Assembly: GCA_911728455.2 (NCBI GenBank)
Contig: OU452219.1
Location: 20,429,397 to 20,493,396 of the forward strand
DNA: 64,000 nucleotides
Source: Marthasterias glacialis
Taxonomy: Eukaryota; Echinodermata; Asteroidea; Forcipulatida; Asteriidae
Direction of reading: 5' to 3'
Shown here in pieces: positions 50,501 to 60,320 of the stretch (positions within the stretch are counted from its first letter, which is position 1; the number at the start of each line of letters is the position of its first letter). The notes below the pieces were generated by a model, which saw only the letters and a list, made by a program, of their open reading frames with translations, made no database searches and was not told the DNA's origin. Position numbers and translations under genes: made by a program.

Positions 50501-53500
50501 ACAATTCTTTGCTTTATTTGCACCTATCTGCCTAACTATTAGACAAATGAAATATATATCCTTTTTTTGTCTGGGTTTAAGAATTGGTTTGGATTGTTTT
50601 TTTTGGGGGGGGTTAAATTTTTTTTTATTGTTCCACTGATGGATCACGGCCACGAAACGTCTCGAATAGAAATTGATTTCAGAGCTGATAAGATTGCCTT
50701 GGAATGGGATACTTAAGGACCCTAAATGGATGATACCCTATCAAATGTTCAAATAAAAACAGAAAGTATCAGACATACATTCCAGTTGGGACACTATCCA
50801 GCACTTGATCAAGTAAACTGTTCCTTCGATCTAATAAATCACAGAGGAAACCCATAGATTGAAGCAAGAACACACTTTTCTCTTGGTTGTCACAAAGTCC
50901 TTGCGGGCTGTGTATATATTTCCCCCGCTTCTACTGATCCAATATAAATTACCTGTTTCCAGTTTGGCAGTCACTGTTACATTATGTGGTCTATGTGATC
51001 TGGTTTTTTTTATAGTTACTCTGTGCTGAGTTAACATCTTTTTTAAGTCTTCCAAAGTTGGAAGGGCATATGCAGGTACAGGCCGATTGTTTTTATGCTA
51101 AAAAATTCAAGGTAACGATGTCACAGGGACACCATGCTTGTAACATATTTTTCAATATTATGAAAGTAGTAAACAAATTTACAATGATCAACAGAAACTT
51201 GATGTCAAATCCATAAAAAAAGTAACTTCCTTCATGGCTATTAACGTGCACGTGGCTGAGAAAAATTAAGGATGTAACAGGGACACCAAATGTCACACCT
51301 ATGGTGTCCCCGTGACATCAGTGCAGGCACTGTATCACATTTATTTTACACCACAGTAATCCAGTAAAACCTTTTTATGATTCCTGTTTGTTGTTATTTA
51401 TACTATGTAAAGCAAGATCGACCAAGAAGTAGACTAGTGAAGTGGTGAAAAAGCTTCATAGGTGGTAACGATGTAAGTGTCCCTAATGTTCCACCTTCAT
51501 GCAATGACCCATATGTACTCTATGTACTCTACAAAAAAGGGATCAAGTCATTTGAAGGTCCTTTATATTTGCAATTTCTAATCCTTCAAAATCAAAAAGG
51601 GACTACAAATCTGACCCCCACAATATAAAAATCCACAAATCAATACTTTTATTACAAATTGAATATTTCTCTTTGCCAAACAATTACTTTGGCGACCAGT
51701 TTTATCATTAAAGCTTTACCAGGAGCTCTAAAATATGCAAGATCAATTTGATGAAATCCCTAAAAGTTGTATAAGGACCTCATAGACCTGAGCCGATGAT
51801 ATGTAGGTTTGTAAAACATAGCAACCCCTCCCTGCAAAAGATGGCAAACTATGAAATTTACCCGTATTTTTTGTCTTATTTTGCACAACATTCTATCCCA
51901 ACTGTATCGGAATAATTCTAGTTGTTAAACTCTGAGAGAGGATATACTGGGTCAGCCAAGGTGGCACACCCCTATCGAAGGAACATAACCCTGAAGAATG
52001 TCCTGCCACCTCACTGCCTCGCCTCATGTGAAGAGAACAACACTCAAGACGATCAATAAAAAACAGAATTTATTTTCTCTTCCTTGAATTCAGACAGCAC
52101 AAGAGGGGTTTGGGGAGCCGAGATAGATTCATGACCGCCTTCTAAACTGGAACTTCTCACTTATCATTCCAAAAATGACAGCAAACTCTCTGAGGACCGT
52201 CCCAAATAAAAGGGATTGGTATCGGTAGCAGAGGCACACCAAGGGCTCCTAATGAGCATGTATTATAGAATTGTGGACAGAGTGGCCAATAATTGGAGAC
52301 CGTGATTGCTTTCTAAAAGACTAGGACCTCAGACCGGATGCCTGGGGGCTTGGAGGTCTGGTGTGGCTGTCTTGTAGGATTACAAGGGGAAGTAAGCGGC
52401 TTCAAAAGCTGCTTGGCTGAGGTGTCAGACTTCTTACTGTCTATTAGGTTGGCCATGTAATACTAATCTTGCTTCTGCCAAGGGCAGGGTGAAGGGGTCG
52501 ATGAACTGATGCCTTGGGGCTTAGACTTATGGAGAAATCCATTGATTCCTACTCGACGGGTTTAAGTCGATCTGATTGGCCTTGGGTTTTACCATAATCA
52601 TCCAATCACATCCACCCGTCAAAAAATGTGCAAATCAACCTTGCCGTCATACCATTAGGTCACTCAATGTTAACTGTGTGTACGAGCACGTCTACTTACT
52701 TGCACACCAAACCAGTGAATCTTGTACATCAGGACATTTGGTATAGGCCTACATGTACATAACAGGGCACGAATTTGGGGTAAAATTCCACAAGACTTGT
52801 AGCTCAAAATGTTACCAGACCAGAATTTATTTTACAAAACCAGAATCTTAATGAGAAAGAACTTTCTGCAAAGTGTAAAATGGAAACTGTTTTTATAAGA
52901 GAAGATTTGTCTCATTTGTCTTGTGGGTAAGAATATTTTGATACTCAACAGAATTGAAAGATGTTGATCAGATTCAAAGTCAACGATTTGAACATCATTC
53001 CTCGTATTTCTTTTTGTCAAAGATATTATTACACAGTGAGGTATAATTATTCAATTGAAAAACACAAGACTGCCAGACTTGTCTGTTTGTGAGTTTACTG
53101 GCCCGATGCTAAAATCACTGGCCTCTGGCCTGTGGTCCAGTGTCCAATTCGAGCCCTGCATAAGATGCTGCTTTGTGAAAATTTAACATGTTCCCAAAAC
53201 AGAATTGTAGACTTGACTCAATCATGTTGTTAATGTTATAAATTTCAAAATCAAACATGAAAAAAAAGAAGATATATCAAACAGTTCTACTTATTTTTGA
53301 TGGGCAATGCTTGCAGTTGCAGCGACTTGTTTGCATAACTTCAAAATTATCTACTACACGTATTTACTCACAGAGTAAAGCAGTCAAAATTGAGCAACAT
53401 TTCTTGATAGGATTGGCACATGTAGAAACTTGGGCCTGGAGAGTGCTTTATTCGTAATATTAATACTGCAAATCCTGTTGATACAGACAGTGAGCTTTTC

Positions 53501-56500
53501 CTGTGTTCAAAATATTTCTCGGCCACAAAAACTGTTGAGGTTGGGCTGGTATTTTAATGATTTTATTTCCGTTCTCCTACCCCGTAAATTGACCAAATAT
53601 CCAAGGACAGGAAACGTACAATCAGTACTTGAACTACATACAAAAAATTGACAACGTGACAACCAAAGAAAACCAGATTATGAAACTGGGTAATTTGGAA
53701 TTTTTTACGATAGAGAATGACATTGAGTGTGTCGGAATGTATCAAACCAACACACTGATCTAATAATGGCATCTATTTGGGGGTTTAAAATGCTATTTTG
53801 GTTCTATCCATTCACAGTGATGTGTAATAAGCACTCGGTCGGGTCTGATTGCTTCGTTCTTGAAAGGGCAAGGGCACCAAGGCATTTTCTTCTTGATAAA
53901 GGGCACCTCGATGAGGAAATTGTAAATGTTTATAACATTTCAAGGGCACCAGGGCAATGACCAGGGGCAACAGAGGCAATTGCCTCAATTGTCTCAGTGA
54001 AGTATCGATGCCAAAAGAACAAAGATTCACTTTATTGGATCGTCCGTTTAGTTTCTGGACCGAGAAAAAAGTCAAATTCGTGCACCGTGAATTGCAAAAC
54101 ATCTGCCATTACCTACAGCATAGGAGTGGCACTAAACACGGAACCATGGCTCGATTGCTAGCTCATTAACTGAACAATGGTGGAAGCCTCTCGATGCCCC
54201 GTAATCCCCTTCTTGGAACAAAAGGACAAAGGTCTATAATTTGGGATTACACAACGACCGCCTCTCAATGGCCACAAAATGCCAATATATTCAAGACATT
54301 TTTTTGTCCTTGTGTGGGTTAGACGATGTGTGTGTGATCTGTGCATGCTCCGCAGTTGAATGACCGGGTGATAATAATGTCTTTACACGGCTTCCGTTTC
54401 CATTGCAGTCTCTGATCACTGAGGAGTCAGTGTTGACTATAAACTGCAAAGCGTGTCAATTTTACTGCCATGCGACCATGGCTCGACCGATTATAAACCA
54501 GCCTTAAGAGGTGGTTTTGGGTTTGTTCAGTGGCATAACCATAACCCAAATGAGGTTGGAAAAATGCTCAAATGAATGGTTTGATAAATTAATTAGTCCC
54601 ACCCAAATTATGTCTTTGCCTCCACTTGCCCCACCCCCCCCCCCCCCCCCCCCCCCCAAATGAAAATGTCTGGTTACACCACTGGGTTTGTTTATTTAAA
54701 AAAAAAAAGATACACCATTCATGTTTAATTTATAACTACGTGTACAAGTATGGTCACATCCTTACCCTTGTTAAAAAAAAAAGTAAAAACTCAACTAGTG
54801 TTTTCAATTTTAGCACTGAATGTATGTTTGTTTACTTTTACAACTTCCACATTTGCATCTCTTAGGAGGGTTAATACTGGACGTTTTACTTTTGAGGAAG
54901 TGTTTCAGCTCAGCACTCATCTCTCAAGGTATGTGGCTGAACAATATACACTCGCTTCCATATTTCATACAAGAAAAGGATTTTAACCTCCCTTTAAGGA
55001 AAGTCAGGAGGTGATGACATTGGTGGACCCTAAACGAGCAGGGCCACGTAGGAAGATTTACAGCAACGCCTGCCAGACTTTGAGGTTTGTCAATTGGTTT
55101 ACCATGCACATTTTCTTTCCGTTTTTTTTCCTTTTTTAATTGCCAACTTCAGAAGAGTGAAAGACAAACAAGGCAAGGTCAACCCCTGCTGTTTGAGAGT
55201 GGTCGGGCTGAATGGAACAAATTTGAGCTTGCATTGGAACCATTCCCAAGTAAACATGAAACATGGTCTTCATGTTTCAATTTTTTTTCTCTTCTGTACG
55301 CTCATGTAAATGGGGAGTGGGTTAGACAGCTGGTGAATTACAAGAAAGATTTCGTGCGAAAAAGGTTGTGTGGGCAAGGAAAAATTCCAACTCCCATCTC
55401 TGCATGTGTACATTTGTACGCTGCATCAGGAAAAGAGCTTTTAGATCCAAGGAAGCTGAAAACAAATGGAACTCAACTGACCATCAAAACAAATCAGCAT
55501 TTTCATTACAGGTATTCTTCATCCGATATACCTACTTAAGCCATTTTAAACACAAGCATATTACTTTTTTGTTTTCAGGGATGAGAGTGGATGAACATGA
55601 AAAACCCACGAAACACCGGTAGAGGTTTTGGTGGCTACCAACCACGCCATAACCCGTATCAATGGCAGTATTCTGTGCTATTTTTTGGCGTCGTCAAAAT
55701 AAAAGTACAAGTGTTGTGTTAAGACTTTACAAGGGCCTGGATGTTTATAAATTACTTTTTTTGTTTTTAAATAAATTAATAATATTATGTTTTTGTTTCT
55801 TTCATTAAAAAAATTTCACAACAATAATTTTTATAAAATCCGGAAATCCAGAAAAAATTGGGAAGAAAATCATCCCTGAGCTTTACCTAGACACCAATGT
55901 GTGATAGGCACTGCATACTCAAGGTTTCCCCGAGTCCTGTGGAAATAAATCCGAAGGCATACTACTCTGGTGGGATTCGAACCCACAAGCCCCCCCGGGA
56001 AAGTACTGAGTATACAGTGCTTAACACACATCGTTGTATGGGTAAAAACACAAATAGTAACAAAACATGTTGATACAAAGGAATTTGGGGCAAACCGTTG
56101 TTTGAAAATTGAGACTAGAAAAACAAATACATGTAATTTCCAAAGTCTGAAAGGTCAAGCATTTCTAAAAAACTGTTGAAATCACATTTATATAAAAAAA
56201 ATATTTTTCAAAGGATTTATTTTTGTGCAGTTCTGTAGTCCTGTATCTTGGCTAAGTAAATATGTACGTGTATGGTACAGGCATGTAGCGGTTGGACATT
56301 TTATGAAATAAGTAGCCCAAGCCAGTTGATTTATTTTCAAGCACAACTGTCAACTACATTATATATTATAAAACAAGACTGGGGCAGTGCTCTGCCCAGG
56401 AATTTCCCAGTGCCAGAAAACAGCAGCTAAAGTTGGTTATTAATCGTGGGTAGAGAGTGCCTCTACTGGCGATTAATAACCAACCGTAACCAAATATCGA

Positions 56501-58332
56501 ACATTGCCAGTCAATATTGTACATCATGAGCTTGCCAAAAATTCCATGCCATGGATAGCATGGCAGGTTGCTGACGTTATAGATCCTGTATAGAAATTCC
56601 TCAAATTTTACTGGTAAAGGCACAATCTGTTAGCTTTCATTGATAATATGTGAATGGAACTAATAATGTTACTTAAAAAATTAGAAATAAAGTGGTGGTT
56701 GGAAAACGCGTATTTATTCCCCCGAGTGGTGGTCAGGAGGTCCTGAGTGCCGGTCGTGGGTTGCCTGGCACCCACCACCGTGTGGGTAGAACCCTGAATG
56801 GCAGCATCTTGTGGAACGTCAACTGAGCCCAATAAAATCCCCCCCTGAAGGATTTAGACACAACAATGAGGCCAGGATTTGGTATGAGCAGCAAGAGATC
56901 CGGTGGCGTTATTGTGAAATGATGTCAGATTATCTTTGGTCAGTTACCCCTCCATGAGAGTGGGGGGGGGGGGGGGTTGGCATTTGAGGGCACTTCCAAT
57001 GTCTACATTGAAAAAAGAAAACTGTCAACAACAAGCAAGTTTACCTTCTACAGGAATGTTTTCGCATCTAATGTGTCACCCGCAGTGGTTTTGTAAGCGC
57101 TGAAAACGATCCGCCACTTCTTTTCAGCTGACATTAAATCTGATCTTGGTGACCTGATGCAATTTGTGAAGACTCACAAACACTTCAAAACAAACTTGAT
57201 GGCAATGACGGTGTGCATTGGCGGAGATTAATTTATGAGAGTACTTTAATCTGTTTCCAGTTTGGGTTTCCATGGTTTTGATTCATTTAAAATTTAAATC
57301 CTCAAAAAATGTGTTCAAAGTGATCAGTGTATTTTTATATAGTTTATTTTACCAGTAGTGCAATTCACTGTCAGGTAAAACTCAGTTAATTCTTTGGTTA
57401 AAGCAAATTGTAAAATTACTTTTAAATTTGTTTCCAGTTTGGTTTCCATGGTTTAGATAAGTTTCTTTTTTGAAGTCCAAAATAGTGATTGTCTGTTTTA
57501 TTTGTTTATTTTTTTACTGAAATACTTGTTGCCTTGCAGTTTGGCCTTTGGGAAAAACATGCCAGACTGGTTCAATTCAATAGGAACACGAAAGATGCAT
57601 AAAGCATCTGTAAAAAAGAATAACAGTCAAACAGTATTTGTGCATAGCAACTTACCTTTTCTTGGTGTTTGATCTTGCTCAGCTGAGTCATATCATGGGA
57701 TATCTGCCTCTTCTCCTGTAGACTCAACGGCTGCTTCTGTGCCGCTCTGCCTCCTTCGTCGCTACTCACGTTGGATGACCTTGCCCCCTCCTGCTGTAAA
57801 GCACTCTGAAAATGCTGGCTCCCCGTTGGCTGGTAAGCATTTGGCTCAGGGTTCGAGTCAGTGTTGTAACTCTCCCTCTCCTCATTTCTCAGCTCGGATC
57901 TCCTGGGATCGGAGTTATCGATCAGTGAGTCCTGACTAAACTGTCGCCTTAGCTGGCTAGCGTTGCCAGACTTGCTCAGGGAAGACGCCTTGATACTTTG
58001 CACATTACTGTCTAAGACACTACTACTCTGGCTTTTCATTCCCGCATCCCAAGTATGTCCCCTGGTGTGGTGGGCAGTGGATAAGTTGCTTGTACTCCTG
58101 GACGCATGTGAGTTCCGTGCAGCACTGGTCAGGTTCAGACTGGATTGGAGTGGACTTGGTGTTGGTGTACCGCCACTGCCGCCGCTGTTGTAATGTTGTA
58201 GATACTGCTGGGTGACTACATTCTGGTTCTGGCTGCTTGAGGCTGAGTATTGGCGGACAGCTTGACGGCGAGCAAGACGCTGAAGGGCTTCCTGTATGGC
58301 TTGCTGGCTGCTTTCCGAAAAGAGACGTGCAG
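38459..58332 (-). CDS. Unnamed Ser/Gln-rich multi-exon gene (3 internal exons)
   Basis: Three exons on the minus strand, 57656-58332, 42342-42517 and 38459-38577, join with consistent phases (2/0, 0/2, 2/1) and good GT-AG borders, giving about 324 residues without a stop. The first is Ser/Gln/Asn-rich low complexity, with a basic helix near its start (ESSQQAIQEALQRLARRQ) and RRQFSQDSLID. A probable coiled coil spans the first junction (LSKIKHQEK / IAQAHSATSALREALHRN). Then follow a basic-proline stretch (IKPRPPVKSSNARKPISIQR) and Ser-rich sequence. Composition suggests a disordered cytoplasmic scaffold or kinase-associated protein (inference). I do not recognise the family. The first and last exons lie outside what I could find. 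Intron 42518-57655 hosts the 6.1-kb transposon. Confidence 0.75.
40634..40997. mobile_element. TTAA-bounded MITE (family 2), copy 1
   Basis: Perfect terminal inverted repeats of about 27 bp (TTAAAGCCCCAGCTCAACAT... inverted at the right end), 364 bp in all, non-coding. TTAA at both borders suggests piggyBac-type mobilisation. A second, 5'-worn copy is at 42608-42861. Confidence 0.8.
41045..41165 (+). repeat. SINE-like body (tRNA-SINE type)
   Basis: The order GTAACTTGAGGAAGACACTT, GGATGGGACGTAAAACCATA, GGTCCC and TGCACATTTAAGAACCCAG is what I recall from tRNA-derived SINEs of marine invertebrates. The tRNA-like head is not evident here. Confidence 0.45.
41180..41305. mobile_element. Foldback MITE, GGTGGATTTCA ends
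   Basis: Inverted ends GGTGGATTTCA(C/A)AAA, with inner CTAGTC/GACTAG blocks repeated in both arms. Directly abuts the SINE-like stretch. Confidence 0.65.
42342..42517 (-). CDS. Unnamed gene, exon B (176 bp)
   Basis: Acceptor CCTTAG|ATCGCCC, donor GGCCAG|GTATGA. 58 codons plus 2 bases. Phase fits exons A and C. Confidence 0.75.
42608..42861. mobile_element. TTAA-bounded MITE (family 2), copy 2
   Basis: CTCAACATTGGTAAACTGAC at the left and GTGAGCTGGGGCTTTAA at the right match 40634-40997. The left terminus is worn. Confidence 0.75.
42888..43090. mobile_element. MITE family D (GGGCC.AATTTCATA ends), copy 1
   Basis: Begins GGGCCAAGTTTCATAGAGCT and contains ACCGGCCAAAATACCAT and GACTGGTATCCTGCTTA, like 60165-60320 and 62737-62902. 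Confidence 0.55.
43555..43620. repeat. (TTTA)n microsatellite
   Basis: TTTATTTA units with TTTG variants, ending in a T/G run. Confidence 0.9.
44454..44456. other. Left target-site duplication (TTA)
   Basis: TTA immediately outside the left terminus; the same three bases follow the right terminus. Three bases alone are weak evidence, but they coincide exactly with where inverted-repeat similarity ends. Confidence 0.6.
44457..44620 (+). repeat. Left terminal inverted repeat of the transposon
   Basis: 164 bp, closely matching the inverse of 50365-50538, with one ~12-base length difference near the tip. Contains the internal palindrome GGCGGCCATTTTTAAAAATGG.. at about 44588-44613. Confidence 0.9.
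45191..46938 (+). CDS. Transposase exon 1: zinc modules and first catalytic Asp
   Basis: 582 codons plus two bases. Spliced at CTCAG|GTAAGG, where unspliced reading stops at once (TAA inside the donor). Includes both C-x2-C...H-x2-C modules and the AVDNIDHN motif. Confidence 0.88.
45191..49884 (+). CDS. Transposase with FEN1/XPG-like nuclease and CXC cluster (2 exons)
   Basis: Exons 45191-46938 and 47076-49884 splice in frame (ACTCAG|GTAAGG ... TTTAG|ATGG) to 1518 aa; the second exon has no ATG near its start. Order: zinc module 1 (C28, C31, H98, C101); zinc module 2 (C148, C151, H200, C202); a conserved-looking core (RETPLPMYVGL, GLSISYDR); DDE-like acids D490 (VDNIDHN), D663 (TFDQPLY) and E884 (DQAHEQNNG). 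Next is a FEN1-like region with D1122 (LDGAVVV), D1165 (IVWDQY, followed by SLK and RGKGIRRR), E1254 and D1256 (HEEADTR), D1280 and D1282 (VDTDVVVL), and D1339 (TGCDT, then KGKK). Last is a nine-cysteine CXC cluster, 1485-1516. The domains are seen as motifs; catalytic roles are inferred. I recall similar hypothetical proteins, in many copies, from cnidarians and other animals. An in-frame TTG lies at 45143, but the first ATG is at 45191. Confidence 0.88.
46939..47075 (+). other. Transposase intron (137 bp)
   Basis: Begins GTAAGG and ends in a T-rich tract with TTTAG. Removing it restores a single frame through Arg583-Trp584. Confidence 0.85.
47076..49884 (+). CDS. Transposase exon 2: core, FEN1-like nuclease, CXC cluster
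   Basis: 935 codons to the TAA at 49882-49884, without an internal stop. Holds D663, the GGLHIEM motif, E884, the seven-acid nuclease pattern and the terminal Cys cluster. Confidence 0.9.
50151..50229. repeat. Tandem repeat, 4 copies of 20 bp, near the transposon right end
   Basis: ACCAAAAATGTACTTTTT(G/T)C repeated at 50151, 50171, 50191 and 50211 in perfect register. Found only on the right side, between the stop codon and the inverted repeat. Confidence 0.95.
50365..50538 (-). repeat. Right terminal inverted repeat of the transposon
   Basis: 174 bp, inverse partner of the left repeat. Contains the matching palindrome around GCCATTTTTAAAAATGGC at about 50376-50399. Confidence 0.9.
50539..50541. 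other. Right target-site duplication (TTA)
   Basis: Mirror of 44454-44456. Confidence 0.6.
51117..51319. mobile_element. MITE with GATGTCAC.GGGACACCAT ends
   Basis: The left GATGTCACAGGGACACCAT and the inverse of ATGGTGTCCCCGTGACATC enclose 203 bp. An internal GTAACAGGGACACCA repeats the end motif. Confidence 0.65.
54170..54345 (-). repeat. Dispersed repeat family A, copy 3 (inverted)
   Basis: AACAATGGTGGAAGCCTCTCG, CCTTCTTGGAACAAAAGGAC and AAAGGTCTATAATTTGGGAT are the inverse of family A blocks at 5599-5835 and 37485-37690. Confidence 0.7.
54528..54684. mobile_element. hAT-type MITE with 8-bp target duplication
   Basis: Ends CAGTGGCATAACCA and inverse TGGTTACACCACTG. Flanked by GGTTTGTT on both sides (54520-54527 and 54685-54692), a perfect 8-bp duplication as hAT transposases make. 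The inside includes a run of 24 C (54634-54657). Confidence 0.85.
55087..55539 (+). other. Unassigned 150-codon open frame
   Basis: Open from a TTG, no early ATG. The stretch GRAEWNKFELALEPFPSKHE...NGEWVRQLVNYKKDFVRKRL reads like protein. A preceding block (55005-55084, KESQEVMTLVDPKRAGPRRK) also looks exon-like and ends near GAG|GTTTGTC, but the phases of the two blocks do not join cleanly. Could be a decayed mobile-element gene or chance. Confidence 0.2.
55891..56035 (-). mobile_element. Foldback element containing a tRNA-like B box
   Basis: Both arms carry ATGTGTG.TA.GCACTG.ATACTC in inverted orientation. On the minus strand the middle holds GTGGGTTCGAATCCCACC, a perfect T-arm with B box. 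No A box is evident, so it is not a tRNA gene; a SINE/MITE hybrid is possible. Confidence 0.6.
56431..56484. repeat. Hairpin, 15-bp arms
   Basis: GTTGGTTATTAATCG faces CGATTAATAACCAAC across a 23-base loop. Confidence 0.8.
57656..58332 (-). CDS. Unnamed gene, exon A (677 bp)
   Basis: Acceptor TTTACAG|CTGCACG, donor GAAAAG|GTAAGT. 225 full codons without a stop, rich in Ser, Gln and Asn. Plus-strand frames here are shadows. Confidence 0.8.
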
Positions 58333-59639
58333 CTGTAAAGATATCCAGAAATGAAAAATACATTCTAAAATAATCTATTTGAAGACCTAAACATCTGACT
58401 TCTACATCAATTCATGTCAACTATTCATATATAAAAAAAAAATAAAAATAATTGTTAGTAAATGAATCAAATTTTGATAAAACCTTATTATTAAATTTAA
58501 ACAGGTATCTAAAATAATTTACAGACATTATTTCATGTGAAAGAAAACTGAAGTTCAGAAAGTAAAATTACTGACTGTATTAAAACACAGAGCAAGGATA
58601 GATTTAAAGAAGACAATTGTGCACTGGTAATCTTGAAAGACAGTTAAAAGAATGCCAAAGAAAATTCAAAAATGAACCACAAAAATTCAATTTGGGCATT
58701 GGAAATTCTGAAATAATAACTGAAATCATTTTTTCCATTCTTGTTAGAAATGGAAAAGGGAGTAGATAGTGTTGGTAGTTGCAAACACAAAGTTTCCCCC
58801 AAGAAATAGCTCCTTTAAAAAGGTTCTCCAAATCATTGACAAATTGAGGCAAGCGGTGAAGTGCTTTTTGTGCACAAAGATGCAATCTCATCAATCTGTT
58901 TTACCACTTAAGGTTTCCTATTTGCAATCAAGAAAATTTCTTGATACGCACCACGTACCATATATAGAGAAATGGCAAGGAACTTGAACTTTTTTTTATC
59001 TCTTTTTAAGAGTGCAACAAACCCCCAACGGAGTTCAACTCTGGACATCAGACGGAGCACTTCATCAAGGCCACGGCTCCAATTCTGTCAGGATATCCAG
59101 ACATTCATCATTACGTTTTTGACCACCGCAAAATCCTGACCAAAATCTCAACTGGGGATTTACCCTAGGACAAAGGGAGCTCGGATTTCTCTGCCAGCAG
59201 ATAATGCGCAAATAATCCAGTTGTAAAAGTCCCAGTGGAGGTATTGTCTAGGCGATAATGGAGTTTACTGGTGTGCAGTATATTTGTGAATTTGTACCCC
59301 CCCCCACCTCTATTATTTTAAAGTTGGTGTGACATGTGCACTTTCGCCTTCGGGATACTACAGTTATGAGGTTGAATAATCATTAAGTTTCAGGATATTT
59401 TGCTTGAATAATTACTCTAACAGGTGTCCAGCCTACAAGACAGAGATGACCAGTTTCAAACAAGATTATTTTTCAAATCGAATAAGTACAAAGTATAAAA
59501 TGTAATTTAACAACATAGTCCTAAAGTCTAAACCAAGTAGGATTTTGGCTCAAATTTTTTTCAAGATGTACACTACAAATCTTAAAGTCCAGTGAGGCCT
59601 AAATCTTTAATCCATTTGAGAGGTTTTTTTTATAGGCCG

Positions 59640-59755
59640 TATCCAAATGAATGGCTTCGGCAGCGGCCGGAACGCCTAGGATTCCTATTCTTCAACGTTG
59701 TCGTTGCAGCCAGTGGCCATAGCCGTGGCCGGAGTCGCTTGATTCGGACATGGCC
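59640..59755. repeat. GC-rich repeat related to 8695-9028
   Basis: GGCTTCGGCAGCGGCC, CAACGTTGTCG and GAGTCGCTTGATTCGGACA resemble, partly inverted, the CAAGCGACTTCGGCTACGGC part of the tandem pair at 8695-9028. Confidence 0.4.
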
Positions 59756-60164
59756 TTAGATTTGAACAATGTCTGGTACACTGACTTGTTCACTCACAAG
59801 TGACCGCTTAAATTTGAATTCCTCAGACTGGAGACAGTTGCTATGTCACCCGGTTCGGGTCAAACTTTTGCAGGGTTGATAAGAGATGGTGAACACCCAT
59901 ACACAATTCTGAATGAATGTGTGTGGCACATTGAGACCAGGCTTTGCCCATCTGGAGGTTGCTATTGAAGCTTGCCTGAACCATGTGACATAGCAACACT
60001 GTCTTTAGTCTGGGGAATCCAATTTGGATGTGCACTGATATGACCGACCAAATCACTGTGCTACACATTATTCAAAATCTAACTCGCAAATGACTCACTT
60101 AGCAGATTTAGTAGGGAAAAAAAACCCTGCGTAGCAGCTTCCTGCTGGAATCCACTCACAAAAA

Positions 60165-60320
60165 GGGCCCAATTTCATAAACCTGCTTAAGCTAAAAAAT
60201 TGCTAAGCTCAAAACGACATTGCTTACTAGAATAAGGTTACCAACCAAAAATACCATACTACACGTATCAATCTTTGACTGGTTTCCTGATTAGTTTTGC
60301 TTTAGTAGAAATGTTTAAAC
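60165..60320. mobile_element. MITE family D, copy 2
   Basis: Starts GGGCCCAATTTCATAAACCT and contains AAGGTTACCAACCAAAAATA and TTTGACTGGTTTCCTGATTA. The right end is unclear. Confidence 0.55.

Larger units (their letters stand above)
44457..50538 (+). mobile_element. Intact-looking 6.1-kb DNA transposon, Academ-like
   Basis: Bounded by long inverted repeats (44457-44620 and 50365-50538) that begin TAGTTAGGCAGATA. It is flanked by TTA on both sides (44454-44456, 50539-50541), read as a 3-bp target duplication. It contains one two-exon gene and little else. A second, weaker pair of inverted blocks (about 44698-44731 and 50268-50300, CATCCAAGATGT.ACCCAAGA) lies just inside the ends. An XPG-type nuclease in the protein plus short target duplications fits, from memory, the Academ superfamily. 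It sits antisense within an intron of the minus-strand gene. Confidence 0.88.
42518..57655 (-). other. 15-kb intron of the unnamed gene, host of the transposon
   Basis: Apart from the 44457-50538 element it contains several MITEs and no exon I can support for the host gene. Stretches 51320-54160 and 56500-57650 show nothing beyond AT-rich unique-looking DNA. Confidence 0.6.

Noticed and set aside
55965-55995. A working tRNA gene on the minus strand
   Set aside because: Only the T-arm/B box is present; no A box, anticodon arm or acceptor stem.
57739-58193. Plus-strand ORFs over exon A
   Set aside because: Shadows of the minus-strand coding exon.
59000-59165. 51-codon plus-strand open stretch (CNKPPTEFNSGHQTEHF...)
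   Set aside because: Short, no splice sites or family match; left as chance.
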